From NCBI RefSeq assembly GCF_003367705.1, contig NZ_CP031425.1, forward strand, positions 2,108,001-2,172,000: DNA of 64,000 nt, given 5' to 3'. This document shows positions 56,151-64,000 of this stretch, piece after piece (position 1 is the stretch's first letter; each line of letters starts with the position of its first letter). The position numbers and the translations under genes were made by a program. Origin of the DNA: Microbacterium foliorum (GTDB lineage: Bacteria > Actinomycetota > Actinomycetes > Actinomycetales > Microbacteriaceae). Under the pieces are notes generated by a model. That model did no database searches. It was not told the DNA's origin and saw only the letters and a list, made by a program, of their open reading frames with translations.

Positions 56151-57725
56151 TCACTCGGCCTTGTCGGCCGCCTTCTTGGCCGGAGCCTTCTTGGCCGGAG
56201 CCTTCTCTTCGGCAGGCTCAGTGCGGCGCTTGGCGGCGGGCTTCTTCGCGGCCGGCTTCTCCGCAGCCTCGGCGTCGTCGGCCTTCTTGGCAGGGGCCTT
56301 CTTGGCAGGGGCCTTCTTCGCCGCAGGCTTCTTCGCGGCCGGCTTCTCAGCGGCGTCCGTGTCGTCAGCCTTCTTCGCGGCCGCCTTCTTGGCCGGAGCC
56401 TTCTTGGCGGGCTCCTCGTCAGCCGCAGCCTCGTCCGCTGCCTCGTCGTCGGTCACGACGAAGTCGGACAGGTCGACGGGCTTGCCGTTGGTGTCGACGA
56501 CCTTGACCTTGCCGAGCGCGATCGCGAGCGCCTTGTTACGGGCGACCTCGCCGACGAGCGCGGGGAGCTGGTTCGACGACTGCAGCGCCTCGACGAACTC
56601 CTGCGGAGCCATGCCGTACTGCGACGCGGACTGGATGAGGTACTGCGAGAGCTCCTCCTGCGAGACCTGCACGTCGGCCTGCTCGGCGATCGTGTCGAGG
56701 AGCACCTGCGTGCGGAACTGCTTCTCGCTGGCCTCGGTCACCTCGGCACGGTGCACGTCGTCCTCGAGGCGGTTCTCGCCCTCGAGGTGGTTGTGCACCT
56801 CGTCCTCGATGAGCTTCGGGGGCACCGGGATGTCGATCTGCTCGAGCAGCGTCTCGACGAGCTTGTCGCGAGCCGCGGAACCCTGGGTGAAGACACCCTG
56901 CTGCGACACACGCTCGACGAGGCTTGCGCGGAGCTCGGCGATCGTGTCGAACTCGCTGGCGATCTGCGCGAAGTCGTCGTCGGCCTCGGGGAGCTCGCGC
57001 TCCTTGACGGCCTTGACGGACACCGAGACCTCGGCCTCGGAGCCGGCGTGGTCGCCGCCGACGAGCGCGGAGCGGAAGGTCGTGTCCTCACCGGCGGTGA
57101 GCGACTCGATCGCGTCGTCGATGCCCTCGAGCAGCTCGCCGGAGCCGACCTCGTAGGAGACGCCCTCGGCGCGGTCGATCTCGGCGCCGTCGATGGTGGC
57201 GACGAGGTCGAGCTCGACGAAGTCGCCCTTGGCTGCCGGGCGGTCGACGGGAACGAGCGTGCCGAAGCGCGCGCGGAGGTTCTCGACCTCTGCATCGATC
57301 GCAGACTCATCGGCCTCGATCGCGTCGACGGTCAGGGTGATGCCGTCGTACGCGGGGATCTCGATCTCCGGACGGACGTCGACCTCGATGTCCACGAGCA
57401 GGTCGCCCGAGAAGTCCTTCTCGTTCGGCCACTGCGTGATGTCGGCGGCCGGACGGCCGACGACACGGAGCTTGTGCTCGACGGTCGCCTCGCGGAAGAA
57501 CTTGTCGAGGCCCTCGTTGACCGCGTGCTCGATGACCGCGCCGCGCCCGATGCGCTGGTCGATGATCGGAGCCGGGACCTTGCCCTTGCGGAAGCCGGGG
57601 ATCTGCACGTCCTGAGCGATGTGCTCGTACGCGTGCGCGATGCTGGGCTTGAGGTCGTCGGGGGTGACCGTGATGCTGAGCTTGACCCGGGTCGGGGTCA
57701 GCTTCTCGACGGTGCTGTTCGCCAT
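56151..57725 (-). CDS. tig: Trigger factor with a lysine/alanine-rich tail
   Basis: This 524-residue ribosome-bound chaperone and prolyl isomerase has the ribosome-binding loop GFRKGK (44-49), an FKBP-type PPIase domain (about 165-245) and the helical arms. It is longer than the usual ~430-450 residues because of a tail (from about 428) built of [10 protein letters not shown] and [14 protein letters not shown] units, like histone H1. Such a tail could bind nucleic acid or rRNA. The ATG follows an AGGAGA site. It lies next to tRNA-Pro. Confidence 0.95.
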   Translation of the reverse strand: MANSTVEKLTPTRVKLSITVTPDDLKPSIAHAYEHIAQDVQIPGFRKGKVPAPIIDQRIGRGAVIEHAVNEGLDKFFREATVEHKLRVVGRPAADITQWPNEKDFSGDLLVDIEVDVRPEIEIPAYDGITLTVDAIEADESAIDAEVENLRARFGTLVPVDRPAAKGDFVELDLVATIDGAEIDRAEGVSYEVGSGELLEGIDDAIESLTAGEDTTFRSALVGGDHAGSEAEVSVSVKAVKERELPEADDDFAQIASEFDTIAELRASLVERVSQQGVFTQGSAARDKLVETLLEQIDIPVPPKLIEDEVHNHLEGENRLEDDVHRAEVTEASEKQFRTQVLLDTIAEQADVQVSQEELSQYLIQSASQYGMAPQEFVEALQSSNQLPALVGEVARNKALAIALGKVKVVDTNGKPVDLSDFVVTDDEAADEAAADEEPAKKAPAKKAAAKKADDTDAAEKPAAKKPAAKKAPAKKAPAKKADDAEAAEKPAAKKPAAKRRTEPAEEKAPAKKAPAKKAADKAE

Positions 57726-57787
57726 TCTGGTGTGCTCTCCTTGTGATTTCCGCGCTGAATCGCGGCTGTCAGGCCGTTGAAGCCGTG

Positions 57788-57861
57788 TCGGGGCGACAGG
57801 AGTTGAACCTGCGACCTCCCGCTCCCAAAGCGGGCGCTCTACCAAACTGAGCTACGCCCCG
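57788..57861 (-). tRNA. tRNA-Pro (TGG anticodon)
   Basis: The 74-nt minus-strand gene folds into a cloverleaf with acceptor stem CGGGGCG/CGCCCCG, GTAGCTCAGTTTGGTAGAGC in the D arm, an anticodon stem around the loop TTTGGGA, and GGTTCAACTCC in the T arm. The anticodon TGG reads CCA and other proline codons. The CCA end is not encoded. Confidence 0.96.
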
Positions 57862-57891
57862 GGGAATCCGCATGCAGATTCAGCCCCACCG

Positions 57892-57920
57892 AGTCTAACG
57901 GACACGAGCACTCCCGTCAG
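57892..57920 (-). promoter_or_regulatory. Promoter of tRNA-Pro
   Basis: CTGACG (57915-57920) and TAGACT (57892-57897) on the minus strand are spaced by 17 bp, about 30 bp before the tRNA. Confidence 0.5.
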
Positions 57921-57925
57921 TCCGC

Positions 57926-57931
57926 TATGAT
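57926..57931 (+). promoter_or_regulatory. -10 hexamer of tRNA-Gly
   Basis: TATGAT lies 39 bp before the tRNA-Gly gene, divergent from the tRNA-Pro promoter. Confidence 0.5.
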
Positions 57932-57970
57932 CGATGAGTCGGCATGCACCGCGAGGAACCTGCTGACACC

Positions 57971-58041
57971 GGGGCTGTAGCTTAGTGGTAAAGCCTCTGT
58001 CTTCCAAACAGATGATGCGAGTTCGATTCTCGTCAGCCCCT
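57971..58041 (+). tRNA. tRNA-Gly (TCC anticodon)
   Basis: The 71-nt cloverleaf has acceptor stem GGGGCTG/CAGCCCC, GCTTAGTGGTAAAGC in the D arm, the anticodon loop CTTCCAA between TCTGT and ACAGA, and GAGTTCGATTCTC in the T arm. The anticodon TCC reads GGA/GGG. The CCA end is not encoded. Confidence 0.96.
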
Positions 58042-58047
58042 CACTCC

Positions 58048-58077
58048 GAAGGCCCCCGCAGAGATGCGGGGGCCTTC
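58048..58077 (+). terminator. Terminator of tRNA-Gly
   Basis: A perfect 13-bp stem GAAGGCCCCCGCA with its complement and a GAGA loop, ending CCTTCGACG. Confidence 0.85.
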
Positions 58078-58175
58078 GACGTTCTCCCGGTGGCCGCACT
58101 CAGCTCGGCCGCGTATCCTTCAGGCAGAGTCGACGGTGTCGAGGAACGCGGACTCCGACCGGAGGTCCCGCACGA

Positions 58176-59369
58176 ATGACCCGCCTCACCGCCCCCGAAC
58201 CCGGTGGTCATCTCCTCCCTGCCCGCCTCGCCGGACCGAGGCCGACGGTGCCCCGCCGCAGGCCGCGCCGCGGAGTCGTCCTCGCTCTTCTGGGTGCACT
58301 CCTCGTCGTCGGCGGGCTGGGCGGACTGCAGCTCACCGCCAGCCTGGGCTACGACGATTCGCGCGATCGATTCACTGAGGCTCTCAGCGCCGCCGACGCA
58401 CGAGCGGCCGAGATCCGTCGGACGACAGACGAGCTGATCTCGACCACGGACGCGGCGAGTCAGCTCGTCGAGATCGATTCGGGGATGCTCACGGATCCGC
58501 AGACGAAGGAGCGACTCGCCGCCTCCGTGGCATCCGCGAGCGAGACCACGTCGAACACCGGGGATCTCCTCGACGAGGACCTTCCGGATGCCGAGGCGAA
58601 GCCCGTCGTCTTCTGGGAGCTCTTCGCGGCGGCGACGGCGCTGAAGAGCGACGCGGAGGTCGTCGCGACGCTCGACGCGGAGCTCGCCCAGGAGCCCCCC
58701 GCCCTCGATGCCGCGGCATCGGATCTCACCGAATCCGGCCTCGCGTTCCTCGGATCCGCCGCCGACACCGCGGCCCCGTTCGAGACCGCGCACATCTCGG
58801 CGAAGAACGATGACGTGATCGCGCTGCGGAACGCCGCAGCGTCGGTGTCGGAGCTCACCACCCTCGATGAGCGGAGCGTGAGCAGCTTCACCGCTCTGCA
58901 GAACGCCGCCGGGCAGGTCGTCGCGTCCGAGAGTGCGGAGCTGGCGGAGAAGGCGGGGCCCCTTCAGGGGGTCCGACTCGAGGTCGAGGCCTTCGCGCGC
59001 TCGCTGGCACCGGGCGTGCTGCTCGAGTTCGACTGGAGCCCTGTCGTCAACGGCGCGGGGTACAACGGCAGCATGGGCGGGCTGACCACCTGGTGGTGGG
59101 ACGAACCCGACCGTGCGCTGATCGAGCTCTCGGACTCGGTGGCCGCGCAGTGGCCCGCAGAACGCAGCAGGGCTCTCGTCGCGCACGAGGTCGGGCACGC
59201 GATCAGCGTCAAGTGCGAGGGCATGTACGACGCATCGACGCAGGACAGCATCGAGAAGTGGGCGACCGCCTGGGCGATCGGCATGGGGTTCTCCGACGAC
59301 GCGAACGGCGTGTCGGCGTACGGCTACCCGCCGCAGTCCTACATCGACGCCGCCCTGGCCTGTCGCTGA
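58176..59369 (+). CDS. Membrane-anchored protein with zincin-like HEVGH motif
   Basis: This 397-residue protein has a short basic N-terminus, one transmembrane helix (about 33-55) and an exposed rest. Residues 60-270 are alanine-rich and helical, probably a coiled-coil stalk. The last ~130 residues hold LVAHEVGHAISVKC with H337, E338 and H341, the HExxH metal motif with the glycine of many metallopeptidases, preceded by a tryptophan-rich GGLTTWWWDEP. Two cysteines follow the motif and the C-terminus. No family name is recognised. A likely third metal ligand is not clear, so protease activity is a hypothesis. GGAGG lies before the ATG. Confidence 0.75.
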   Translation: MTRLTAPEPGGHLLPARLAGPRPTVPRRRPRRGVVLALLGALLVVGGLGGLQLTASLGYDDSRDRFTEALSAADARAAEIRRTTDELISTTDAASQLVEIDSGMLTDPQTKERLAASVASASETTSNTGDLLDEDLPDAEAKPVVFWELFAAATALKSDAEVVATLDAELAQEPPALDAAASDLTESGLAFLGSAADTAAPFETAHISAKNDDVIALRNAAASVSELTTLDERSVSSFTALQNAAGQVVASESAELAEKAGPLQGVRLEVEAFARSLAPGVLLEFDWSPVVNGAGYNGSMGGLTTWWWDEPDRALIELSDSVAAQWPAERSRALVAHEVGHAISVKCEGMYDASTQDSIEKWATAWAIGMGFSDDANGVSAYGYPPQSYIDAALACR

Positions 59370-59397
59370 GCGCCGCTCCCCCGCGCACCGCCAGGAT

Positions 59398-59438
59398 ACG
59401 AAGAAGCCGCCGCGATCGGATCGCGGCGGCTTCGTCGT
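59398..59438. terminator. Bidirectional hairpin between anchored protein and rbpA
   Basis: A 14-bp stem GAAGCCGCCGCGAT with its complement is extended by ACGA/TCGT after one mismatch. It lies between convergent genes and ends GGCTTCGTCGTG. Confidence 0.8.
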
Positions 59439-59453
59439 GTGTTCAGGTCGAGG

Positions 59454-59807
59454 TCACTGACCCCGACGCTCGCGCAGCTGTGTGAGCGCGTCCTCGAGAA
59501 GCTGGACGGCCTCTTCGTCGGTACGCCGCTCCTTCACATAGGCGAGGTGCGTCTTGTAGGGCTCCGGCTTCGCGAGCGCCGGCGGGTTCGCCTTGTCGCG
59601 ACCGGCCGGGAGACCGGACTGCGGGTGGTCGATCGTATCGGGGATCTCCTCTTCGGGAAGCCCCGCCGCGAAGAACCGCACCGTCTCGTTGCCGAGACCG
59701 TCCCAGTAGGACACGCGGATGCGATCCGCGTGGTACCCGTGGTCCTGCTCGCCCATCGGGCCGGAACCCACACGGGTCCCTCGGATCGCGTTGCCGCCAG
59801 TAGCCAT
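59454..59807 (-). CDS. rbpA: RNA polymerase-binding protein RbpA
   Basis: This 117-residue actinobacterial transcription factor binds RNA polymerase and the housekeeping sigma factor and stabilises open complexes. The core GNAIRGTRVGSGPMG and VSYWDGLGNETVRFFAAGLPEEEIPDTID are conserved; the C-terminal sigma-interacting helices read RRTDEEAVQLLEDALTQL. The ATG overlaps the secG stop (TGATG), so its synthesis is coupled to a translocase subunit. Confidence 0.95.
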   Translation of the reverse strand: MATGGNAIRGTRVGSGPMGEQDHGYHADRIRVSYWDGLGNETVRFFAAGLPEEEIPDTIDHPQSGLPAGRDKANPPALAKPEPYKTHLAYVKERRTDEEAVQLLEDALTQLRERRGQ

Positions 59808-60055
59808 CAGATAACCTCGAACTTCGTGATGAGACCGAGCGCGACGATCGCCACGAACCACGCGAGAGCGAGGATGACCGTGAAGCGGTTCAGGTTGCGC
59901 TCTGCGAGACCCGACGACCCGACGGCCGACGACATGCCGCCGCCGAACATGTCCGACAGGCCGCCACCGCGACCCTTGTGGAGCAGGATGAGGAGAGTCA
60001 GCAGGACGCTGGTGATACCCAGCACCACCTGCAGGACGAACTCGAGAATATCCAC
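59807..60055 (-). CDS. secG: Preprotein translocase subunit SecG
   Basis: This 82-residue membrane protein has two transmembrane helices (about 3-25 and 58-78) around a conserved loop GRGGGLSDMFGGGMSSAVGSSGLAERNLNR. It is the small stimulatory partner of SecYE. The start is GTG, with AAAGG eight bases before it. It lies at the head of the secG-rbpA unit and has its own TATACT promoter. Confidence 0.95.
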   Translation of the reverse strand: MDILEFVLQVVLGITSVLLTLLILLHKGRGGGLSDMFGGGMSSAVGSSGLAERNLNRFTVILALAWFVAIVALGLITKFEVI

Positions 60056-60101
60056 GAGGAGAGAGCCTTTCGCTGGGGCAGGTCTGCCCCGGTAACGGTC
60101 A

Positions 60102-60107
60102 AGTATA
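60102..60107 (-). promoter_or_regulatory. -10 hexamer of secG-rbpA
   Basis: TATACT on the minus strand is close to consensus. The leader of about 40 nt can form a GGGGCAG/CTGCCCC hairpin (60075-60090) before the ribosome site. Confidence 0.55.
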
Positions 60108-60109
60108 CG

Positions 60110-60137
60110 GTGTGGCGGGGCCGCAGCCCCGCCACAC
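60110..60137 (-). terminator. Terminator of the gap-pgk-tpiA operon
   Basis: A perfect 12-bp stem GTGTGGCGGGGC with its complement and a CGCA loop directly after the tpiA stop. The next bases hold the secG promoter. Confidence 0.75.
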
Positions 60138-60929
60138 TCACACGCCTACGTGCTTCTCGAAGCGGATGATCGCGGCGAATTCGTCGACCACGAGGCTCGC
60201 GCCTCCGACGAGTGCGCCATCGACATCGGGCTCGCGCATGAAGCTGGCGATGTTCGCTGCCTTGACCGATCCGCCGTAGAGGATGCGGGTGCGCGCCGCG
60301 GCATCGTCTCCCAGCACCCTGGCGATGACGGTGCGCAGCGCGGCGCAGACGTCCTGCGCCTGCTGCGGCGTCGCCGCCTGTCCCGAGCCGATGGCCCAGA
60401 CCGGCTCGTATGCCACGACGATGTCCGCATCCTTGGGGAGACCCTGCAGGGCGACCTCGAGCTGACCGGCCGGCACCGCGCTGGCGCCGAACTTCTCGAG
60501 ATCCTCCGCCGTCTCTCCCACGCAGATGACGGGCGAGAGTCCGTGCTTCAGCGCGGCCTTGGTCTTCGCGGCGACGACCTCGTCGGACTCGGCGTGATAC
60601 TCACGGCGCTCCGAGTGGCCGATGATGACGTACCTCGCGTCGAGCTTCGCGAGGAACGCACCCGACACCTCGCCGGTGTAGGCACCGGAATCGTGCGCCG
60701 AGATGTCCTGCGCGCCGAGGGCGAACGGGATCTTGTCGGCGTCGATCAGCGTCTGCACGCTGCGGATGTCGGTGAAGGGCGGGAACACCGCGACCTCGAC
60801 CGAACCGTCCTCGTGCTTGGCGTCCTTCAGCGTCCAGTGCAGCTTCTGCACGAAGGCGACCGCCTGCAGGTGGTCGAGGTTCATCTTCCAGTTTCCCGCG
60901 ATCAGCGGGGTACGGGTGTTCACACCCAT
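60138..60929 (-). CDS. tpiA: Triose-phosphate isomerase
   Basis: This 263-residue glycolytic enzyme shows LIAGNWKMNLD (N13, K15), the electrophilic histidine in IIGHSERREYH and the catalytic glutamate in AYEPVWAIG. It starts with ATG (60929), overlapping the pgk stop by 10 bp; an in-frame GTG two codons later would give a 4-bp GTGA overlap. Either way it is coupled to pgk. Confidence 0.97.
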   Translation of the reverse strand: MGVNTRTPLIAGNWKMNLDHLQAVAFVQKLHWTLKDAKHEDGSVEVAVFPPFTDIRSVQTLIDADKIPFALGAQDISAHDSGAYTGEVSGAFLAKLDARYVIIGHSERREYHAESDEVVAAKTKAALKHGLSPVICVGETAEDLEKFGASAVPAGQLEVALQGLPKDADIVVAYEPVWAIGSGQAATPQQAQDVCAALRTVIARVLGDDAAARTRILYGGSVKAANIASFMREPDVDGALVGGASLVVDEFAAIIRFEKHVGV

Positions 60930-62134
60930 CCGAGCACCTCCAGGCCGGGTAGTTTCTTGCCCTCGAGGAACTCGAGGCTGGCGCCGCCACCGGTCGAGAT
61001 GTGACCGAACTGGTCGTCGGTGAAACCGAGCTGACGAACGGCCGCGGCCGAATCGCCCCCGCCGACGACGCTGAGGCCTTCGACCTCGGTGAGCGACTGC
61101 GCGACGGCTTTGGTGCCGCCCGCGAAGGCCGGGAACTCGAACACACCCATCGGGCCGTTCCAGAACACGGTCTGGGAGCTGCGGATCACCTCGGCGAACC
61201 GCGCAGCGGTCTCCGGGCCGATGTCGAGGCCGATGCCGGAGGCACCGAAAGCAGTGCTCTCGATCGCATCGGCGGCCGTCACCTCATGCTCGGCGTCGGC
61301 CGAGAACGACGAGGCGACGATGACATCGGTCGGCAGCACGAGCTCCACGCCACGCTCCTTCGCCTCCGCGATGTACCCGCGCACGGTGTCGAGCTGATCC
61401 TCTTCGAGGAGGCTGGAGGCCACGGCGTGGCCCTGCGCCTTCAGGAAGGTGAACAGCATGCCGCCGCCGACGAGGATGCGATCCACGCGAGGCAGCAGAT
61501 GCGAGATCACACCGAGCTTGTCGCTCACCTTGGATCCTCCGAGCACGACCGCGTACGGGCGCTCCGGATTCTCGGTGAGGCGGTCGAGCACGTCGAGCTC
61601 GGTCGCGATGAGGAGTCCGGCTGCCGAGGGCAGCAGCTCGGCGAGGTCGTAGACGCTCGCCTGCTTGCGGTGGACGACACCGAACCCGTCGGAGACCAGC
61701 ACATCGCCGAGCTCTGCGAGCTGAGCGGCGAACGCTCCCCGCTCCGCGTCATCCTTCGAGGTCTCCCCCGGGTTGAACCGCAGGTTCTCGATGACGACGA
61801 CACCGCCGTCCTCCAGCGAGGACACGGCCTCGTGCGCGGACTCGCCGACGGTGTCGCGCGCGAACGCGACCGGCTTGCCGAGCAGCTCGGACAGCCGCTG
61901 GGCGACCGGGGCGAGGCTGTACTGCGGGTCGGGCGCCCCGTCGGGACGTCCGAGGTGCGAGCACACGACGACGCGGGCACCCGCGTTGATCAGTGCGTTG
62001 AGGGTCGGCAGCGAGGCGCGCACACGGCCATCGTCCGTGATGATCCCGTCCCGGAGCGGGACGTTGAGATCACAACGGACGATGACGCGCGTGCCCTCGA
62101 GCGAACCCAGTGAATCCAGGGTGCGCAGAGTCAT
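60920..62134 (-). CDS. pgk: Phosphoglycerate kinase
   Basis: This 404-residue kinase makes ATP from 1,3-bisphosphoglycerate. Motifs are VIVRCDLNVPL and VVVCSHLGRPDGAPDPQYSLAPV at the N-terminus and the nucleotide site VFWNGPMGVFEFPAFAGGT and GGGDSAAAV at the C-terminus. It starts 11 bp after gap and carries no clear ribosome site, so translation may depend on the upstream gene. Confidence 0.97.
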   Translation of the reverse strand: MTLRTLDSLGSLEGTRVIVRCDLNVPLRDGIITDDGRVRASLPTLNALINAGARVVVCSHLGRPDGAPDPQYSLAPVAQRLSELLGKPVAFARDTVGESAHEAVSSLEDGGVVVIENLRFNPGETSKDDAERGAFAAQLAELGDVLVSDGFGVVHRKQASVYDLAELLPSAAGLLIATELDVLDRLTENPERPYAVVLGGSKVSDKLGVISHLLPRVDRILVGGGMLFTFLKAQGHAVASSLLEEDQLDTVRGYIAEAKERGVELVLPTDVIVASSFSADAEHEVTAADAIESTAFGASGIGLDIGPETAARFAEVIRSSQTVFWNGPMGVFEFPAFAGGTKAVAQSLTEVEGLSVVGGGDSAAAVRQLGFTDDQFGHISTGGGASLEFLEGKKLPGLEVLGWV

Positions 62135-62144
62135 GGGAGGTGTC

Positions 62145-63155
<1,011 letters not shown>

Positions 63156-63231
63156 TCAGGTCTCCCTGTTTCTCGTGCGCGGTGCGCGGCAAAAGTGCGT
63201 ACGCGATGCGCGGGGTTTTTTGGCTGAGATG

Positions 63232-63263
63232 GCGTCCCGACGAGACAAGGCCCGTCGGGACGC
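63232..63263 (-). terminator. Hairpin downstream of sodA
   Basis: An 11-bp stem (GCGTCCCGACG with its complement) around a 10-base loop just after the sodA stop. There is no T-tract in the sodA direction. Confidence 0.55.
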
Positions 63264-63270
63264 GACCCGA

Positions 63271-63897
63271 TTACGACAGTACCAGCAGGCCGTTCGTCTT
63301 CTCGCGGGCCACCTCGAGGCGCTGGGCGACGTTCTCCCAGTTGGCGATGTTCCACGCGGCCTTGACGTAGTCGGCCTTGACGTTCAGGTAGTCGAGGTAG
63401 AAGGCGTGCTCCCACATGTCGAGCTGGAACAGCGGCACCGTGCCCTGCGCGGTGTTCGACTGCTGGTCGAACAGCTGCTGGATGATCAGTCGCTGACCGA
63501 TGGAGTCCCAGCTGAGCACCGACCAGCCCGAGCCCTGGATGCCGAGCGCGTTCGCGGTGAAGTGCGCCTGGAACTTCTCGAAGGAGCCGAAGAACTCGTC
63601 GATGGCAGCCTTCAGCTCGCCCTCGGGCTCGCCGCCGCCGTTCGGCGAGAGGTTCGTCCAGAAGATGGAGTGGTTGACGTGACCGCCGAGGTTGAAGGCG
63701 AGGTCCTTCTCGAGCTTGTTCACGTTCGCGAGGTTTCCGCTCTCGCGCGCTTCGGCGAGGCCCTCGAGTGCCGTGTTCGCGCCGGCGACGTAGGTCGCGT
63801 GGTGCTTGTCATGGTGCAGCTCCATGATCTTGCCGCTGATGTGCGGCTCGAGGGCTGCGAAGTCGTAGGGAAGGTCGGGGAGCGTGTATGTCGCCAT
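63271..63897 (-). CDS. sodA: Iron/manganese superoxide dismutase
   Basis: This 208-residue enzyme turns superoxide into peroxide and oxygen. Metal ligands are H28 (MELHHDKHHATY), H76 (GGHVNHSIFW), and the aspartate and histidine in LDMWEHAFYLDY. The QGSGWSVLSWD strand is typical of the Mn/Fe family; the metal cannot be fixed by eye. GAAAGCGAC lies before the ATG. The gene is monocistronic. Confidence 0.96.
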   Translation of the reverse strand: MATYTLPDLPYDFAALEPHISGKIMELHHDKHHATYVAGANTALEGLAEARESGNLANVNKLEKDLAFNLGGHVNHSIFWTNLSPNGGGEPEGELKAAIDEFFGSFEKFQAHFTANALGIQGSGWSVLSWDSIGQRLIIQQLFDQQSNTAQGTVPLFQLDMWEHAFYLDYLNVKADYVKAAWNIANWENVAQRLEVAREKTNGLLVLS

Positions 63898-63981
63898 GTC
63901 GCTTTCATCCAATCCGCGCCGCGCCGCGGCGCTTGTCGGTCCTCCGCGCCGCCGATGTGCGGCGTGGAGCGGACGTAACTC

Positions 63982-63987
63982 ATCCTA
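63982..63987 (-). promoter_or_regulatory. -10 hexamer of sodA
   Basis: TAGGAT on the minus strand predicts a leader of about 80 nt with GC-rich inverted repeats. The -35 would lie beyond the window edge. Confidence 0.45.
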
Positions 63988-64000
63988 CCGAGACAACACT

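Overview
This is a contiguous stretch of a high-GC actinobacterial chromosome, most likely Microbacterium or another Microbacteriaceae. The supporting signs are the very high GC, the pair of clpP genes, the actinobacterial RNA-polymerase factor RbpA, a translational T-box in front of a long-type ileS, the RNase E/G with a low-complexity arm, and many leaderless genes that start with GTG or ATG. I see no phage, insertion sequence, integron or CRISPR array. Almost everything is chromosomal housekeeping, with a few accessory cassettes. Coding density is high; the only gene-free stretch above 300 bases is the ileS leader region, which is accounted for.

Left part (1-12.3 kb): the end of an NTF2-like gene, an orphan comEA, leuS and pabB on the minus strand; then dedA, an App1-type phosphatase and a protein usually labelled 3-methyladenine DNA glycosylase on the plus strand; then a secreted GH3 enzyme, an NAD(P)-binding protein, two coupled membrane proteins, a flavoprotein and tRNA-Ala(GGC). 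12.3-19.8 kb: small membrane proteins, an AI-2E-type exporter and a coupled exported copper/heme cassette (membrane protein, CopC, PCu(A)C lipoprotein, Tat-exported DyP peroxidase, PepSY membrane protein).

19.8-31.5 kb: a minus-strand run SDR-rsfS-(anchored acidic protein)-nadD-(74-aa membrane protein)-proA-proB-obgE-rpmA-rplU, followed by DUF4031, rne with a PADEK repeat tract, a VKOR-family protein and ndk. 31.5-45.6 kb: ndk, a DUF4233 protein, folC and ileS form a coupled operon under an isoleucine T-box; then a pentapeptide protein, an Opp/Dpp-type peptide ABC transporter, and divergent valS with a small coupled gene.

45.7-57.7 kb: an M3 oligopeptidase, Nudix and clpX, then a SorC-deoC-ALDH-short ALDH operon lying between clpX and clpP2/clpP1, a TPR protein, and tig with a lysine/alanine-rich tail. 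57.7-64 kb: divergent tRNA-Pro(TGG) and tRNA-Gly(TCC), a membrane-anchored protein with an HEVGH motif, rbpA-secG, tpiA-pgk-gap and sodA.

Three things run through the window. Twelve genes share one leaderless promoter layout, a TANNNT-like hexamer exactly six bases before the start codon. Several transcription units end in long hairpins followed by TTCGTCG instead of a T-tract. Neighbouring genes in operons are commonly joined by ATGA, GTGA or TGATG overlaps. The most interesting candidates are the split ALDH16-like pair, the copper/heme export cassette, the anchored zincin-like protein and the ileS T-box. None of them is clearly a wholly new system.
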